Assembly: GCF_000002235.5 (NCBI RefSeq)
Contig: NW_022145606.1
Span: 16,558,254 to 16,622,253 of the forward strand
DNA length: 64,000 nucleotides
Reading direction: 5' to 3'
From: Strongylocentrotus purpuratus
Taxonomy: Eukaryota > Echinodermata > Echinoidea > Camarodonta > Strongylocentrotidae
Every line of letters starts with the position of its first letter. Position 1 is the stretch's first letter. The notes beneath the pieces are model-generated. The model searched no databases. It was not told the origin of the DNA and saw nothing but the letters and a program-made list of their open reading frames with translations. Below are positions 57,101 to 64,000 of this stretch, piece by piece. The translations under genes and the position numbers were made by a program.

Positions 57101-60100
57101 AATTTTCTTGCTGTTGGAAGAGTTTATTCTGTTTTTTTTTAAAATGCAACCATGACACCAAGCCACACCTTGTACATGTATGTAAGCATTTCAAAAGCTT
57201 TGCCTCCCTTCAACTAGAATAGTTCATCCATCCTCATATTTTACTTTACATTTACCATTGATAAACTGTACATGTACATTGTATAATATTTCAGTTACCA
57301 TCATATTACCTGACTATCATCTCCTGAGGGTGTAGAATAAAGTAAACCTCTTCCTTCCTCCAAAGCCTGCAAATGAGATAAAGTTTGACTCTTTGAGAAT
57401 TGGAGGTTTGGGGTTGTGGAGGTACAATTGAAAGAACATACAATTTAAATGACAAAATCATCTTTGTTTGATCAAAATTGGTTCAGAGACAGCTGAAATA
57501 TCCATAAATATAACAATTTCTAATATTTGTGTACCACCACAAATATTTGATAATTTGAAAAAAAACGTTGAAAAAACGAAATAGTGTAGTAGGCCTAATA
57601 CATACACAAGATTGTTAGCAATTTCAGAAACCGGGACAATCTGGGATCGAGTTATGAAAAGTAAGAGATAAACTTGAGTTCTGGTAAAAAATGAAAATAA
57701 ATTCTCACAGAATCAAACAAAACTTACACTGAATGTTCAAGATTACAAATAAATGTCATGTGCCAAACAATTGTGGTAGAAAATGTATAATGGCTGAGTA
57801 ATGAGCATAGAAAGATTAGGAAATCAAGGTGTCGAGACCGGACACCATTTGTGTAGTCCCTTATACATCTTCCTGTGTACAGTGCTAGTTACTTTACCAA
57901 ATTTATTATGATTTTGATGACTCAAGAACCTTGCAGTACACACCAATACTTACATGCTACATGATTAACTTTTTCTGATCCATTCCACACCTTTTCTTTC
58001 ACAATGCAATCGCATGACCAGTACTCAACTTTATCTTTAACGGGACGGTTCCGAAAAGGGATCTAAAATCTAGATAACAACACCACTCCTAGTCCTACCT
58101 CTTGACTTGCTGTTTTTGCCCTCGCTGCTTCACCACGTTCTCTTGCGTCCGTCATCGCCATGGCTTCCGTGGGCGAGGTGAATTTATAACCGATTCGGTC
58201 TGGATTAGAGTCTAGGTTGTGCATGGCGGTCACCTGGACGCTTGATTGCTGAGAAACATCAGACTTGCTTCTAGCTCTATCCTATCAGATAATACAAAAG
58301 TTAAACATTTTCAAATTCAACAGAGAGTCATTCAGAAAAAAAGTACATTTGCAAAATTTGTTTTACAGTGTAAAAGCAATTTCACACAAGCATTATAATT
58401 TGCTCTCTACTGTAAGATAAAACAAGAGTTAACCATTTTCAAATTCAACAGAGAGTCATTCAGATAAACAGTACATTTACAAAAATTGTTTTACACACAA
58501 GCAATATAATTTGCTCTCTCATGTAAGATAATACAAGAGATAACCATTTTCAAATTTAACAGAGAGTCATAAAGATAAAAATGCTTTTCCAAAAAAGAAT
58601 TACCCACAAGCATGATTATTTGCTTTGTTCGATCCCCCCCCCCCTCCCATCTCTGATTTGATTTGCTTTATTGATTTATTGACGGTAAAAGCCCAGTTCA
58701 GCTGTTTTACAATGGGGCTGTGCATATACAATAAAAACACAAAGTAAACATAAGAAAACATATATCATATAAAGAATAACAAAATAGTAAAATTACTGAT
58801 GAAACACCGAGTAGAGTCTGTGAATATTGATGTGCATCCCCTCTTTCTTTTCTCTTCTTTTTTCTGTTTTTTCCCCCTTTTACCAATATTTTGTTCCTCC
58901 ATATTTGTATTATTATGTACCCTTTGAGGGTAGTCATACTATCAAGCTTTGCTTATTTTGTCAACCCTCCTGTTTGATGTTCTCGATTAGTTACACCCAG
59001 CCTTACTTTATTCTACATATATTCTTTTGTCATGTGTGAATTTGCAATATTTGTTTGTTATATATTTGTAAAAATGCAAAAGAAAAAGAAAATCAAACAT
59101 AAATAAATAAATCAAATCAAATCAAATCAATTATATGAGTTCGTATGCATGTACATGTACGTAAATATAAAGATTGTTATAAGTTCTACCCCCTCCCCTA
59201 CATTTGTACATGTATCTCTACTTTTCTCTCCGTCTATCCCTCCCAGCCTATCACTATCATCCTTATGCAAGATATATTTGTAATTCACATTAATCACTCT
59301 GCAATAATAATTGCAGGGCCCTCAGGATGAACAGCATCAAGTATTTCTTCATCAGCTCAAGATTGCCAAATAGCCCGCTATTTCTGATTTGGAAAATAAG
59401 CCTGAAGTTACAAATTGCGGCTTCATCAGCTCGAGACTCGACCTCGAGAAATTATCTCGAGATATTTTGCTCAGCGTCTGCGCATAGTGCAAGTCTTCGG
59501 GCTGGTGAGGACGCACCGGACAAATAGCGGGATATTTTGCAAACTAGCCCAAGATATCTTGGGATGATTATCTCGACCAAATATCCCGCTAATTGCAACT
59601 GCAGGCTGACGAAGATGCAAATTAGCTGGATAATTTGTGATCGGAAAGTTAAAATAGCGGGTTATTTGGCAATCTTGAGCTGATGAAAACAGGCCTAATG
59701 ATGCTGATGAGCTAGCTTCATTTTATTTTCATTTCATTTTTATTTTTTATTTTCCAACAATACAATTCATAATAAGGAATACAATGTAAAATGTATACAA
59801 AACATAGTTACATTTGTAATAAACAAATCTTAATAGTAATTTATACATTTGAGGAAGACAAAAATTGATTTTTTAAATTTAACTGCATTTATATTTTGAG
59901 GAAATGGAGAGGTCCACTGAAAGTGTGAAAAGAGTATGGAAAACGATCAAAGAATAATAGCGGCCAACAGAGACAACATTCATTAAAACACGTAATGACT
60001 GTAAACAAGAAGACGTAACAAATTACTTGACGAAGAAAGAACAGAACAAAGAAGAAGAAAAAAAAAGGAAAACAAATAAAAAAATTCTCACCCTTCGTCT

Positions 60101-60465
60101 GCTGGCGATGATTTTGAGGATGCGCTCTGTGTTGAAGAAGAGATAGATGCCTCCCAGGACGACCATGTTCTTCCAAATGAAATCATGACCTGCCTCGTCT
60201 AAGAAGATTCCCTGGGACTATAGGGAGAAAATAGAGGGTGAGAGACGGAGATTGGATTAGGGGTAGATCACAGAGAAAGAGGGAGAAGGGGGCAGACGAC
60301 GGGAGCAGAAAGAAAGAGAGTTGGTGTGGGGGAGAGATTGGGGGGGGGGGGGGGTGGGAAAAGGTGGAGGAGAAAGAGGGAGAGACAACAAGATCAAGAG
60401 AAAAAGAGAGAGGGAGAGAGAGAGGGGGAGGAGAGAGAAATAGGGAGAGAGAGAGAGAGAGAGGG

Positions 60466-60531
<66 letters not shown>

Positions 60532-60731
60532 GAGAAGTGGGAGGCAGACATAATGAGAAAGAAGGGGGGAATGAGGGGGAGAAAATAGAGGAGAAAGAGG
60601 GATAGCAAGAACAAGAGAGAGAGGGAGAGAGGGAGGGAGGGAGAGAGAGAGAGAGGGAGGGAGGGAAGGAGGGAGAGAGAGAGAGAAATGGGAGGCAGAC
60701 AGTGAGAAAGAAGGGGGAGAGAGTGGGGGAG

Positions 60732-60768
<37 letters not shown>

Positions 60769-62473
60769 AGTCAGACAGTGAGAAAGAGGGAAGGCAAGAA
60801 CAAGAGAGAAAATGTGTGAGAGAGAGGGAGACAGAGAGAGGAAGACAGAGAGAGAGAGAGAGAGAAGTGTGAGACAGAGTGAGAAAAGAGGTAGATACAG
60901 AGACAACCAACATAAGAGAAAAGAAATTGCAATATACATGTAAGTCACAACTAGTTATATTTTTGTTCAAATTTGCCAATACATAAATGTATGGGGGGAG
61001 GGAGAGGGCAAGGTACATCTTTACATACACATGTACACTGTACAAGGAGAAAAATTCCAGCAGGTGAAAATCACAAATAATTAATATTCCACAACAATAC
61101 TGTACACAAAATGTACTTGAATCATTATTTTTCACTACCGGTACTTCTTCATATCAGCCTCTTATGACCAACAAAAAAAAAAAGCCACATTTTTGAGGTT
61201 TTGTTACCTCCAGACTCAGTCATTTCTTCTTGGCATGACTCATTGGTTAAGAACAGCCTGCTTAACCGTCTAGCAACGAAGGTCATGACATTGTGCCAAG
61301 TATACAGATAGATCTATTTAAAGGTAGTTTTCCAATATTTGCAATCTATAAATTCACTTGTATCAGCCTCCAGCTGTATTGTTGAATATTCGAATAAAAC
61401 CTTATCAAATCAAATCAAATCAAATAAAAGAGGTTCGGAGGGAGAAATGCTAACAATTAATTTCATCTAGACGTGTTACTTTCTGTTCCGCACCCTAGCA
61501 CTTTCACCCTTGGGGCACTACTCAATAAATATTACAGATAGCATGTTATTCCTCTTGAAAAAGACCCCCCTAACGCATAATTGTTTTGTTTAATTACATT
61601 TTAGTCATTTTGTGTGTTGGAACTAATGGGAAAGTTGTCTAGCACTACGTCAGAGTGACATTACAGAGTCAGCCAATTTTGTAAATCATATACATGTACG
61701 TACACTACATGTATATAGAGATGTGAAGTTTCAAAAATGTTTCTCAAAAACTTTTAGTTTTGTCTGATTTTGTTACCACTCTCAAAGGCCTGCTTCTCTG
61801 ATTTATTTTGTTTTCTTTTAAAGTGGTTTGCAATTAGTATAGGATTTTACTTTAAAACAGGGGGGCGTATCATGAAACAATTAGTCAGTGGTTTTCACCG
61901 ACTAATATCATGTTCACCGACAATTTAGTCAGCGCTGACTAAATTTGACCAATCACAGTCCTGGAAAATAGTCGGTGACAAAAGAATTGTTGGTAAACAT
62001 GATATTAGATGGTGAAAACCACTGACTAATTGTTTCATGAAACGTCCCCCAGGAGTCCGGGATTTCAGGACTGTACTGTACCTCTAATACTTTAAAAAAG
62101 GAGTCTGGGATTTCAGGACTGTACCATATTGTGAAATAATGGGTGCTTATACTGTACGATACCTCTTACTTTAAAAAAGAAGTCTGGGATTTCAGGACTG
62201 TACCATTTTGTGAAAGAGGCGGTGCTTAATTACCTCTTACTTTAAATAAGTAGTCAGGGATTTCAGGACTGTACCAATTAGTGAAACGGGGGTGCTTAAT
62301 TACCTCTGGTATAAGACTGAGTAGAGCATTGCCTGTGAGCGTTCCCACAGCGAGGGACACTAGGAACATGATGACCTTTTTATAAATCTTCTTATCCATG
62401 AGTGGGATGATCCATACACCGCCAAATGCGCTCATGTTGATAATAGTCACAAACAGAAAGCCGTAGCCCCATA
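50535..62473 (-). CDS. SLC39A14-like: SLC39 (ZIP8/ZIP14-like) metal-ion transporter, 5' end outside the window
   Basis: Seven exons (62473-62304, 60217-60092, 58281-58099, 57366-57310, 56031-55683, 53993-53806, 50684-50535) join in frame to about 407 residues, lacking only the N-terminal extracellular part (roughly 100 residues in the family) encoded beyond the right edge. ZIP8/14 import Zn, Fe and Mn across the plasma or endosomal membrane. Evidence: TM1 [21 protein letters not shown]4 with the metal-site [15 protein letters not shown]5 [10 protein letters not shown], where the usual first His is Glu, a hallmark of the ZIP8/ZIP14 subfamily; TM7 [22 protein letters not shown]8 ending YAGQIQV. 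A His-rich cytoplasmic loop precedes TM4. Every junction keeps frame and GT/AG. Whether it is orthologous to ZIP8 or ZIP14 cannot be told; invertebrates may have one pre-duplication gene. Confidence 0.93.
50865..51390. repeat. (GAT)n trinucleotide region in ZIP intron
   Basis: About 520 bp of GAT/GGT triplets, starting 180 bp from the acceptor of the terminal exon. The long Met/Ile-rich ORFs on both strands are artefacts. Confidence 0.95.
51494..51804. mobile_element. CWG-flanked MITE 3
   Basis: 311 bp, ends GGGGTTGTTTCACAAAGATC and, inverted, GGGGGTGTTTCACAAAGGTT; flanks CTG (51491-51493) and CAG (51805-51807), so the duplication is imperfect. Inner arms CTAAGTTAGACTTAA / TTAAGTCCAACTTAG. 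Confidence 0.7.
52710..53753. mobile_element. CTG-flanked MITE 4 with nested TTAA element
   Basis: Ends GAGGGTGTTTTACAAAGACT and, inverted, GGGAGTGTTTCACAAAGGCT; CTG on both sides (52707-52709, 53754-53756). Inner TTTAACTATGGCAGGCCGTT is shared with MITE 2. The right arm is interrupted by the element at 52955-53720. Confidence 0.8.
52955..53720. mobile_element. TTAA MITE nested in CTG MITE 4
   Basis: TTAA at 52951-52954 and 53721-53724; terminal inverted repeat CCCTATTTAGCCCGG (two extra A at the left end). Same architecture and internal sequence as 49448-50037 in inverted orientation, including subterminal CTTGAGAAGCCCCC / GGCCTGAGAAGCCCC poly-G hairpins. Confidence 0.8.
53806..53993 (-). 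CDS. SLC39A14-like: ZIP exon f (TM5-TM7)
   Basis: 188 bp: two bases completing Gly of HELGD, then 62 codons. It encodes [37 protein letters not shown] and [18 protein letters not shown], nearly identical to the ZIP8/14 consensus. Acceptor TTTAACAG, donor ATG|GTGAGT. Confidence 0.95.
54245..54620 (-). mobile_element. Probable LINE 3'-end fragment
   Basis: On the minus strand the sequence ends CATGACAATAAATTACCTTG then AATCTTGAATC, a short tandem tail of the kind left by non-LTR retrotransposons. No open reverse transcriptase remains. Confidence 0.35.
54740..55110. repeat. A-rich low-complexity region with poly-T
   Basis: Repeated GGGAAAAA-type units with A runs and a T run (55018-55039). Confidence 0.8.
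55136..55312. mobile_element. Inverted-repeat element with 'CCTGTCTATAAAGGCCACC' end
   Basis: Left end CAAACCTGTCTATAAAGGCC; right end inverts to CAAACCTGTGTTTATTGTGG then CTTTATGAAGGCCACC. Internal GTGGCCACTGTAGACAGGTT repeats the motif. About 180 bp; related sequence near 45120-45320 and 4331-4420. Confidence 0.5.
55339..55642. mobile_element. CWG-family MITE 5
   Basis: 304 bp, ends GGGGGGCGTTTCAAAAAGAT and, inverted, GGGGGGTGTTTCACAAAGAT. CTG follows at 55643-55645; TTG (55336-55338) precedes, one mismatch from a duplication. Inner arms are homologous to MITE 3 (ACTTAAATATTATGGAGAGC / TTTCCATAATTTTTAAGT). It ends 40 bp from exon e's donor. Confidence 0.7.
55683..56031 (-). CDS. SLC39A14-like: ZIP exon e (His-rich loop, TM4, start of TM5)
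   Basis: 349 bp, 116 codons plus one base. It starts [14 protein letters not shown], passes through a His/Gly/Asn-rich loop ([20 protein letters not shown] then HSH), a presumed cytoplasmic metal-sensing loop, into [13 protein letters not shown] and ends EEFPHELG. Acceptor CACTCAG, donor G|GTAAGT. Confidence 0.93.
56075..56500 (-). pseudogene. CR1/L2-type LINE 3' fragment (reverse transcriptase C-terminus), decayed
   Basis: The minus-strand frame 56490-56228 contains [18 protein letters not shown] and [20 protein letters not shown], the conserved C-terminal motif of CR1/L2-like retrotransposon ORF2. A stop interrupts the expected continuation after VFKSN. Downstream the 3' end reads GCTGTGCTATATAAATTAAT followed by (TTA)n at 56080-56098, the standard 3' tail of this clade. 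It lies in a ZIP intron, in the gene's sense orientation, 45 bp from exon e. Confidence 0.8.
56688..57012. mobile_element. Foldback element with perfect 31-bp core hairpin
   Basis: A 325-bp inverted repeat. Outer arms AATTTCTCAATTTGTTCTTC / GAAGACAAAATTGAGAAATT and GACGTCATCA / TGATGTCAC pair imperfectly. The core arms 56844-56874 and 56878-56908 (GGAACTCAGTGTTATTTGCT…) are exact inverses across a CGA loop. It lies in the ZIP intron between exons d and e. Confidence 0.85.
57310..57366 (-). CDS. SLC39A14-like: ZIP exon d (short loop exon)
   Basis: 57 bp, 19 codons ([19 protein letters not shown]), phase 0 at both ends, acceptor ATTTGCAG and donor CAG|GTAATA. Too short to be found as an ORF. 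Supported by two consensus sites and phase match with neighbours; it could be skipped without changing frame. Confidence 0.7.
57667..58036. mobile_element. TTAA MITE (GAGTTCTGG family) in ZIP intron
   Basis: Left end AGAGATAAACTTGAGTTCTGG, right end CAGTACTCAACTTTATCT followed by TTAA (58037-58040); the left TTAA is mutated. It is homologous to 62601-62999 through GTGTAGTCCC, ACCTTGCAGTACACAC and ACAATGCAATCGCATGACCA. Confidence 0.65.
58099..58281 (-). CDS. SLC39A14-like: ZIP exon c (cytoplasmic loop)
   Basis: 183 bp, 61 codons, phase 0, acceptor CTGATAG, donor GAG|GTAGGA. It encodes a polar loop ([20 protein letters not shown] … [14 protein letters not shown]) between TM3 and TM4 with no similarity to vertebrate ZIP14 loops. 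Assignment rests on frame and phase continuity and correct splice sites. A tandem array abuts the acceptor. Confidence 0.8.
58268..58615. repeat. ~110-130-bp tandem array abutting ZIP exon c acceptor
   Basis: Three units; AACAGAGAGTCA recurs at 58319, 58447 and 58558. Each begins with a copy of the splice acceptor: in gene sense the true TTATCTGATAG|GATAGAGC corresponds to TTATCTTACAG|TAGAGAGC in unit 2 (AG at 58410-58411) and TTATCTTACATGAGAGAGC in unit 3. Confidence 0.9.
58650..59132 (+). mobile_element. Retroposon 3' region with (AAATC)n tail
   Basis: Ends in AAATAAATAAATCAAATCAA repeats at about 59100-59131. The body (TTGATTTATTGACGGTAAAA … TGTACCCTTTGAGGGTAG) has no ORF. A second (AAATC)n tail sits at 61403-61425. 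Probably a non-LTR element or SINE. Confidence 0.45.
59345..59693. mobile_element. 'GGCCTGTTTTCATCAG' MITE, copy in ZIP intron
   Basis: Left end CTTCATCAGCTCAAGATTGC, right end GCAATCTTGAGCTGATGAAA then ACAGGCCT: terminal inverted repeats of about 40 bp (continuing through CAAATAGCCCGCTATTT). Internal ATCTCGAGATATTTTGCTCA and AGATATCTTGGGAT are shared with 23162-23556. Confidence 0.75.
60092..60217 (-). CDS. SLC39A14-like: ZIP exon b (TM3)
   Basis: 126 bp, 42 codons, phase 0. It encodes [20 protein letters not shown] then [20 protein letters not shown], the third membrane helix (family consensus FGGFYLFFxxEkxLK). The acceptor CCTATAG lies at the end of a 680-bp CT-rich tract (GA on the plus strand). 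Confidence 0.9.
60226..60900. repeat. (GA)n-rich tract forming the pyrimidine tract of ZIP exon b acceptor
   Basis: About 670 bp of GA/GGGA repeats with recurring GTGGGAGGCAGACA-like interruptions (near 60536, 60690, 60765), so partly organised in longer units. In gene sense it is a CT tract ending directly at the exon b acceptor. The many Ser/Leu and Arg/Glu ORFs are artefacts. Confidence 0.95.
61330..61430 (+). mobile_element. Retroposon tail with (AAATC)n
   Basis: GAATAAAACCTTATCAAATC followed by AAATC repeats: a short 3' remnant of a LINE/SINE. Confidence 0.45.
61861..62049. mobile_element. CAG-flanked MITE 6
   Basis: 189 bp; ends GGGGGCGTATCATGAAACAA and, inverted, GGGGACGTTTCATGAAACAA; CAG on both sides (61858-61860, 62050-62052). 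Arms of about 60 bp pair (AATTAGTCAGTGGTTTTCAC / GTGAAAACCACTGACTAATT). Confidence 0.85.
62053..62307. repeat. 70-80-bp tandem array containing ZIP exon a donor
   Basis: Four units; GGATTTCAGGACTGTACC recurs four times and GGTGCTTAATTACCTCT at 62221 and 62291 (with GGTGCTTATACTGTACGATA CCTCT at 62142). In gene sense the last unit is the real donor CAGAG|GTAATTAAGCACC; the unit 70 bp further into the intron reads AAGAG|GTAATTAAGCACC, an equally good donor. Confidence 0.92.
62304..62473 (-). CDS. SLC39A14-like: ZIP exon a (TM1-TM2)
   Basis: 170 bp: two bases completing a Val codon, then 56 codons. Acceptor TTTCTCTTTCTAG, donor GAG|GTAATT. It encodes [13 protein letters not shown] and [20 protein letters not shown] followed by SLIPE. 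The donor is duplicated in the neighbouring tandem array at 62053-62307. Confidence 0.92.
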
Positions 62474-62519
62474 CTAGAAAGAGAAACAAATGATTTTACA
62501 GTTTATCCAAGTGAAATGT

Positions 62520-63145
62520 TTGTGCCACTGTCTGATTATTAAGATATTTATGATTGAAAACCGAAATCAAATTTTGCTTATGGTAAAACCGGTCACTTAA
62601 AGAGAAGGTTGAGTTCTGGGAAGAGGTGAAAAATAATTTGTGAGCGTTATCATTCTTATTATGCAAGTGTGGAAGAACATCAGTTAAGACATGTTCCCTG
62701 AAAAGCATGGCTCTTCAAATGCCTTCATATTCTAAATATGCATGTAACATTGTAAAAATCGGGGGGGGGGGGGGGGGGGGGCGGCTTTTTACGCCACGTG
62801 TTCGTGTAGTCCCATATACATCTTTTTGTGCAAGTGTTTGTAACTTTACCAAGACTTGGCCAAATTTCTTATCATTTTGATGATTCCAGAACCTTGCAAT
62901 ACACACAAATTCTTATATGCTAGATGATCAACCTTTTCTGGTCGGTTCCACACCGTTTTTTTCACAATGCAATCGCATGACCAGAACTCAACTTCATCTT
63001 TAAAGGTTTTTACTTTTTTTGGCACTTCTTGATCATTTTGAAGCGCAATTGTCTTACGGCTTCAATCTAACACCATATCAACAACACCGATAACATGTAG
63101 GGCCGTGCTTCTCAGATTTAACATAGTTTAACGATCCCTTTAAAA
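62520..63145. mobile_element. TTAA MITE, AGGGAT family, copy 2, interrupted
   Basis: Homologous to 10220-10598 on both sides of a nested insertion: left TGTCTGATTATTAAGATATT and GGTAAAACCGGTCACTTAA; right CTTGATCATTTTGAAGCGC to TCTCAGATTTAACATAGTTT and CGATCCCTTTAAA. Confidence 0.7.
62601..62999. mobile_element. TTAA MITE (GAGTTCTGG family) nested in AGGGAT element
   Basis: TTAA at 62597-62600 and 63000-63003; ends AGAGAAGGTTGAGTTCTGG and, inverted, AGATGAAGTTGAGTTCTGG. 399 bp with a poly-G run at about 62761-62780. Confidence 0.8.
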
Positions 63146-63264
63146 TAAACATTTGTCAAAACTCAGAAGAAGCTCAAACAAAGAAGATTATAGGCTCGCC
63201 TAGAATCTTCTTGTTCACTATTTTTGTTGTTTTACTATATCCAGTTTTCAATGTACCGTTCATT

Positions 63265-64000
63265 ATTAACGAGTAAGAGAAAGTAAGAGAAAGTAAAATA
63301 AAGTATAAAGAGAAGAAGGAAGAAAGTAAGAGAGAGTAAGAGAATGATGGAGAGTAAAAGAGAGTAAGAGAGGGAGGGAGAAAGTAAGAGAAATTAAGAG
63401 AAGGAAGGAAGGAGAGAGTAAAGAGGAAGTAAGAGAAGGGGAAAAGTAAGCAAAAGTCAGAGGGAGAGAGTAAGCAAAAGTCAGAGGGAGAGAGTAAGAG
63501 AAAGTAAGAGAAGTAGGTAAAAGGAATGGAAAGAACAAGAGAAGTAGGGAGAAAGTAAAAGAAAAAAAAGGATGGAGAAACTAAGAGAAAGTAAGAAGAG
63601 TGAAAAAGTAGGAGGAAGGAGGAAGTAAGAGAAAGTAACAGAAAGTAAGAGAAGGGAGAAGGTAAGATGAGATTTAAGGAGAAAGCAAGAAAAGGAGGAA
63701 GAAAGTAAGACAAAGAGAAGGAGGGAGAAAGTATTAGAGAAGGATGGAGAAAGGAAAAGAAAGTAAGAGGAGGTCAAAGGAATGGAAAGTAAGAGAAAGT
63801 AAAACAAAGTAAGAAAAGGAGGGATAAAGTAAAAGAAAGTAAAGGAAAATACATGTACTTAAGAGAAGGAGGCTAAAGAACGGAAAATCAGAGAAAGTAA
63901 GAAAAAGGAGAAAGAAAGTAAGAAGAGAAGTGAGACAGGAAGAGAGAGACAAGAATTGAATAGAAGAAAATAGAAATGAAGAGAATCCAAGCAAAAGAAG
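63265..64000. repeat. GA-rich minisatellite (AGTAAGAGAA units), runs off the window
   Basis: About 730 bp of AGAAAGTAAGAGAAGGAGGG-type units of variable length; one clean duplication is AGCAAAAGTCAGAGGGAGAG at about 63449 and 63472. Minus-strand Phe/Ser/Leu ORFs up to 179 codons are artefacts. The array reaches the last base. Confidence 0.9.

Noticed and set aside
60183..61135. Long Ser/Leu and Arg/Glu ORFs, the largest 292 codons
   Set aside because: GA-rich repeat; the only coding part is the ZIP exon b at 60092-60217, in a different frame.
63174..63994. Phe/Ser/Leu ORFs at the right end, up to 179 codons
   Set aside because: GA-rich minisatellite artefacts; they are not the missing first exon of the ZIP gene.

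Overview
The window is A+T-rich animal nuclear DNA: small exons separated by long, repeat-filled introns with GT/AG junctions and no operon-like packing. The gene set (a collagen-modification co-factor of the CRTAP family, the U5 snRNP assembly factor TSSC4, a ZIP8/ZIP14-type metal transporter), the very high density of short inverted-repeat transposons, the many G- and GA-homopolymer tracts and the LINE/SINE tails all suggest a marine invertebrate, most likely a deuterostome such as an echinoderm. The species call is inference; nothing here was searched against a database.

Three protein-coding genes can be assembled. (1) A CRTAP-like gene on the minus strand has five coding exons between 34434 and 19516. 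It encodes a predicted 533-residue secretory-pathway protein with four CxxxC motifs and an unusual acidic C-terminal extension. (2) TSSC4 on the plus strand is a single coding exon (40153-41106). It lies head-to-head with the CRTAP-like gene, with about 5.7 kb between the start codons. (3) A SLC39A8/A14-like zinc/iron/manganese transporter on the minus strand has seven internal and terminal exons between 62473 and 50535. Its first coding exon(s) lie beyond the right edge of the window. TSSC4 and the transporter are convergent, separated by about 9.4 kb. The three genes are not functionally linked (collagen maturation in the ER, splicing in the nucleus, metal import at membranes).

Layout: 1-19.5 kb contains no gene I can support and is a transposon graveyard (TTAA-flanked MITEs, a 1.8 kb TAA-flanked Harbinger-like element stuffed with a minisatellite, a hAT-like MITE with an 8-bp target duplication nested in an older repeat). 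19.5-34.4 kb is the CRTAP-like gene. 34.4-40.1 kb is the divergent upstream region, with a degenerate minisatellite of about 24 bp. 40.1-41.1 kb is TSSC4. 41.1-50.5 kb is intergenic, with several long foldback elements. 50.5-62.5 kb is the transporter gene, whose introns and 3' flank carry a family of CAG/CTG-flanked MITEs, two of them containing nested TTAA elements. 62.5-64 kb is nested TTAA elements and a GA-rich minisatellite.

The most notable pattern is that four intronic tandem arrays, in two unrelated genes, abut an exon, and their repeat units contain copies of that exon's own splice site. Such units act as potential decoy splice sites and were apparently seeded at exon-intron junctions.
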